6,416 nucleotides of DNA, from contig JBMYXZ010000082.1 of the NCBI GenBank assembly GCA_049608925.1, positions 1 to 6,416 on the forward strand, given 5' to 3'. A program made the translations under genes and the position numbers. Numbering within the stretch: the stretch's first letter is position 1; every line of letters starts with the position of its first letter. This document shows, in pieces, positions 4,988-6,416 of this stretch. Origin of the DNA: JBMYXZ01 sp049608925 (GTDB taxonomy: Bacteria > Pseudomonadota > Alphaproteobacteria > JAGOMX01). Below the pieces are notes generated by a model. The model was given only the letters and a program-made list of their open reading frames with translations, had not been told where the DNA came from and ran no database searches.

Positions 4988-6416
4988 TCACTCTTTTTCG
5001 ACGAATTTATCAATTACGCGTTTTTTTCCAGCACTATCAAAGAATATCTCAAGTTTGTCGCCATCAACAGCTAAAATAACGCCGCCACCAAATCGTTGAT
5101 GGGATACGCGATTGCCTACAGAAAACTTCTGGTTCTTGCGAACAGCCTTGACCGGCTTAAAGCTTGAGCCTCCAGACGTGTTCGCAATCCTGGGCATGGG
5201 TGCAATACGGACACTTGGGTCGTGCAACATTTCTACATGGGTGTGATCCAGCTCATCCAAAAAGCGAGAGGGCTCCGCCGACATGCTGCGACCATGCAAA
5301 AAGCGTTGGTTCGCGTGACTGATGTACACACGCTCGCGCGCGCGGGTAATGCCCACATATGCCAGGCGTCGTTCTTCTTCCAAGCCTTTGGTGCCGCTTT
5401 CTTTGATTGTACGTGGGTGGGGAAAGAGCTCTTCTTCCCATCCTGTAAGGAATACACAGTCAAATTCTAGACCTTTAGCGGCATGAATTGTCATTAGGCT
5501 TACCTGGTCATTGGGGGAAGCATCTTGGTTGTCCATGACCAAGCTGACATGCTCCAAAAAACCATGAATAGTTGGGAAAGTACCGATAGCACGTACCAAT
5601 TCTTTCAAGTTTTCAATACGGCTTGGCGCATCGGGCTCTTTGCTGTCTTTCCACATCTTGCTATAGCCAGATTCATCCAACACAATACCCGCAAGCTCGG
5701 ACGGTTTATGGTCCTTGATTTGTGACCGCCAGCGGCCAAGGTCCTGGATAAGTGATTGCAGAGAGCTACGCGCTTTGCCGCGGATTTCATCGGTCTCAAT
5801 TAGCCTGCAAGCTGCTTCCAGCATTGGAATCTGTTCCATGCGAGCATATTCGTTCAGGATTTGAATGCTTGCATTGCCAATCCCACGTTTTGGAGTATTT
5901 ACAATGCGCTCAAAGGCTAGGCTATCGCTTGGGTGGGTTATTACCCTTAAGTACGCAATAGCATCGCGAATTTCCATACGTTCATAGAAACGAAGCCCGC
6001 CAATCACGCGGTAGGGGATAGCCATTTTGATAAACTGATCTTCAAACTCGCGGGTTTGAAAGCTGGCACGGACCAAAATAGCCATTGCATGCAATGGTCT
6101 GCCTTCCCGTTGTTGATCTTCAATTAGGCTGCCTACTTGTCGCGCTTCTTCGCGCCCATCCCACGCAGAAAAGACAGTTACTTTTTCCCCCTGATCGGTT
6201 TCGGTCCATAGCTTTTTACCCAGGCGTCCTTTGTTGTGGTCTATCAAGCCACTAGCCGCCCCAAGAATATGCGGGGTAGAGCGATAATTTTGCTCTAGCC
6301 TGATGACAATGGCACCGGGAAAGTCTTTTTCAAACCGTAATATGTTGGTGATTTCCGCGCCGCGCCAGGCATATATTGACTGGTCATCATCGCCGACACA
6401 GCAGAGATTCTGGTGT
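4988..6416 (-). CDS. uvrD: UvrD/PcrA superfamily 1 DNA helicase, 5' end outside the window
   Basis: This ATP-dependent 3'-5' DNA helicase acts in nucleotide excision and mismatch repair and in clearing stalled forks or RNA polymerase. The visible 475 residues begin in motif III (VGDDDQSIYAWRGA, visible residues 7-20), then motif IV (IRLEQNYRST, 39-48), motif IVa (FYERMEIRDAIAYLR, 144-158), motif V (TIHAAKGLEF, 309-318) and motif VI (RRLAYVGITRARERV, 349-363). A C-terminal Tudor-like domain (about 431-473, FSVGNRVSHQRFGGG...) is typical of UvrD/PcrA and is linked to RNA polymerase contact. Compared with E. coli UvrD, about 215 N-terminal residues, including the Walker A and DEFQD motifs, lie beyond the edge. 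The reading frame is open to the last base, so the TTG at 6247 is internal. ydcF follows after 4 bp. uvrD and pcrA are not separable here. Confidence 0.95.
   Translation of the reverse strand, partial: HQNLCCVGDDDQSIYAWRGAEITNILRFEKDFPGAIVIRLEQNYRSTPHILGAASGLIDHNKGRLGKKLWTETDQGEKVTVFSAWDGREEARQVGSLIEDQQREGRPLHAMAILVRASFQTREFEDQFIKMAIPYRVIGGLRFYERMEIRDAIAYLRVITHPSDSLAFERIVNTPKRGIGNASIQILNEYARMEQIPMLEAACRLIETDEIRGKARSSLQSLIQDLGRWRSQIKDHKPSELAGIVLDESGYSKMWKDSKEPDAPSRIENLKELVRAIGTFPTIHGFLEHVSLVMDNQDASPNDQVSLMTIHAAKGLEFDCVFLTGWEEELFPHPRTIKESGTKGLEEERRLAYVGITRARERVYISHANQRFLHGRSMSAEPSRFLDELDHTHVEMLHDPSVRIAPMPRIANTSGGSSFKPVKAVRKNQKFSVGNRVSHQRFGGGVILAVDGDKLEIFFDSAGKKRVIDKFVEKE

Noticed and set aside
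5222..5961. Several short frames on both strands across the helicase
   Set aside because: They overlap a strongly conserved helicase in other frames and lack ribosome sites or recognisable products.
6247..6247. Helicase beginning at TTG 6247
   Set aside because: The frame stays open to the window edge and encodes motifs III and IV upstream, so this codon is internal.
1..6416. A defence system, mobile element or biosynthetic cluster
   Set aside because: No transposase, integrase, nuclease, repeat array or toxin-antitoxin pair is visible; the helicase has the normal UvrD/PcrA layout with a DNA-repair-type C-terminus.

Overview
The window looks like chromosome of a moderately AT-rich alphaproteobacterium. 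The best evidence is the visible part of the UvrD/PcrA helicase at the right edge, whose stretch from VGDDDQSIYAWRGAE through HNKGRLGK reads like alphaproteobacterial homologues. A full CtrA-type box (TTAA-N7-TTAAC, 2321-2336) in one promoter region supports this. A run of 10 N at 3272-3281 shows a draft scaffold or metagenome assembly. Genus is not called.

Layout, left to right: an AT-rich upstream region with a perfect DnaA box, a near-perfect second one and a possible promoter (1-106); a biosynthetic thiolase (107-1285, +); the MltG lytic transglycosylase (1278-2240, -); a divergent control region with the CtrA-type box (2241-2383); an unrecognised small secreted protein (2384-3067, +); tRNA dimethylallyltransferase MiaA, interrupted by the N gap (3069-3936, -); a short region with two overlapping back-to-back promoters (3937-4040); a small two-TM protein with a Lys/Ala/Pro-rich tail (4041-4418, +); a YdcF/SanA-type DUF218 membrane protein (4408-4983, -); and the C-terminal two thirds of a UvrD/PcrA helicase, cut by the window edge (4988-6416, -).

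The genes are mostly single-copy housekeeping functions: acetyl-CoA condensation, cell-wall strand termination, tRNA modification, DNA repair. They alternate in strand. All three convergent junctions are very tight: 8-bp overlap, 1-bp gap, 11-bp overlap. In each, the likely intrinsic terminator of the plus-strand gene lies inside the coding end of the minus-strand neighbour. The only apparent operon is helicase-ydcF, 4 bp apart.

I see no mobile element, CRISPR array, RNA gene, toxin-antitoxin or defence locus. The most interesting points are the CtrA-type box in front of the orphan secreted protein, the DnaA boxes over the thiolase promoter, and the embedded terminators.
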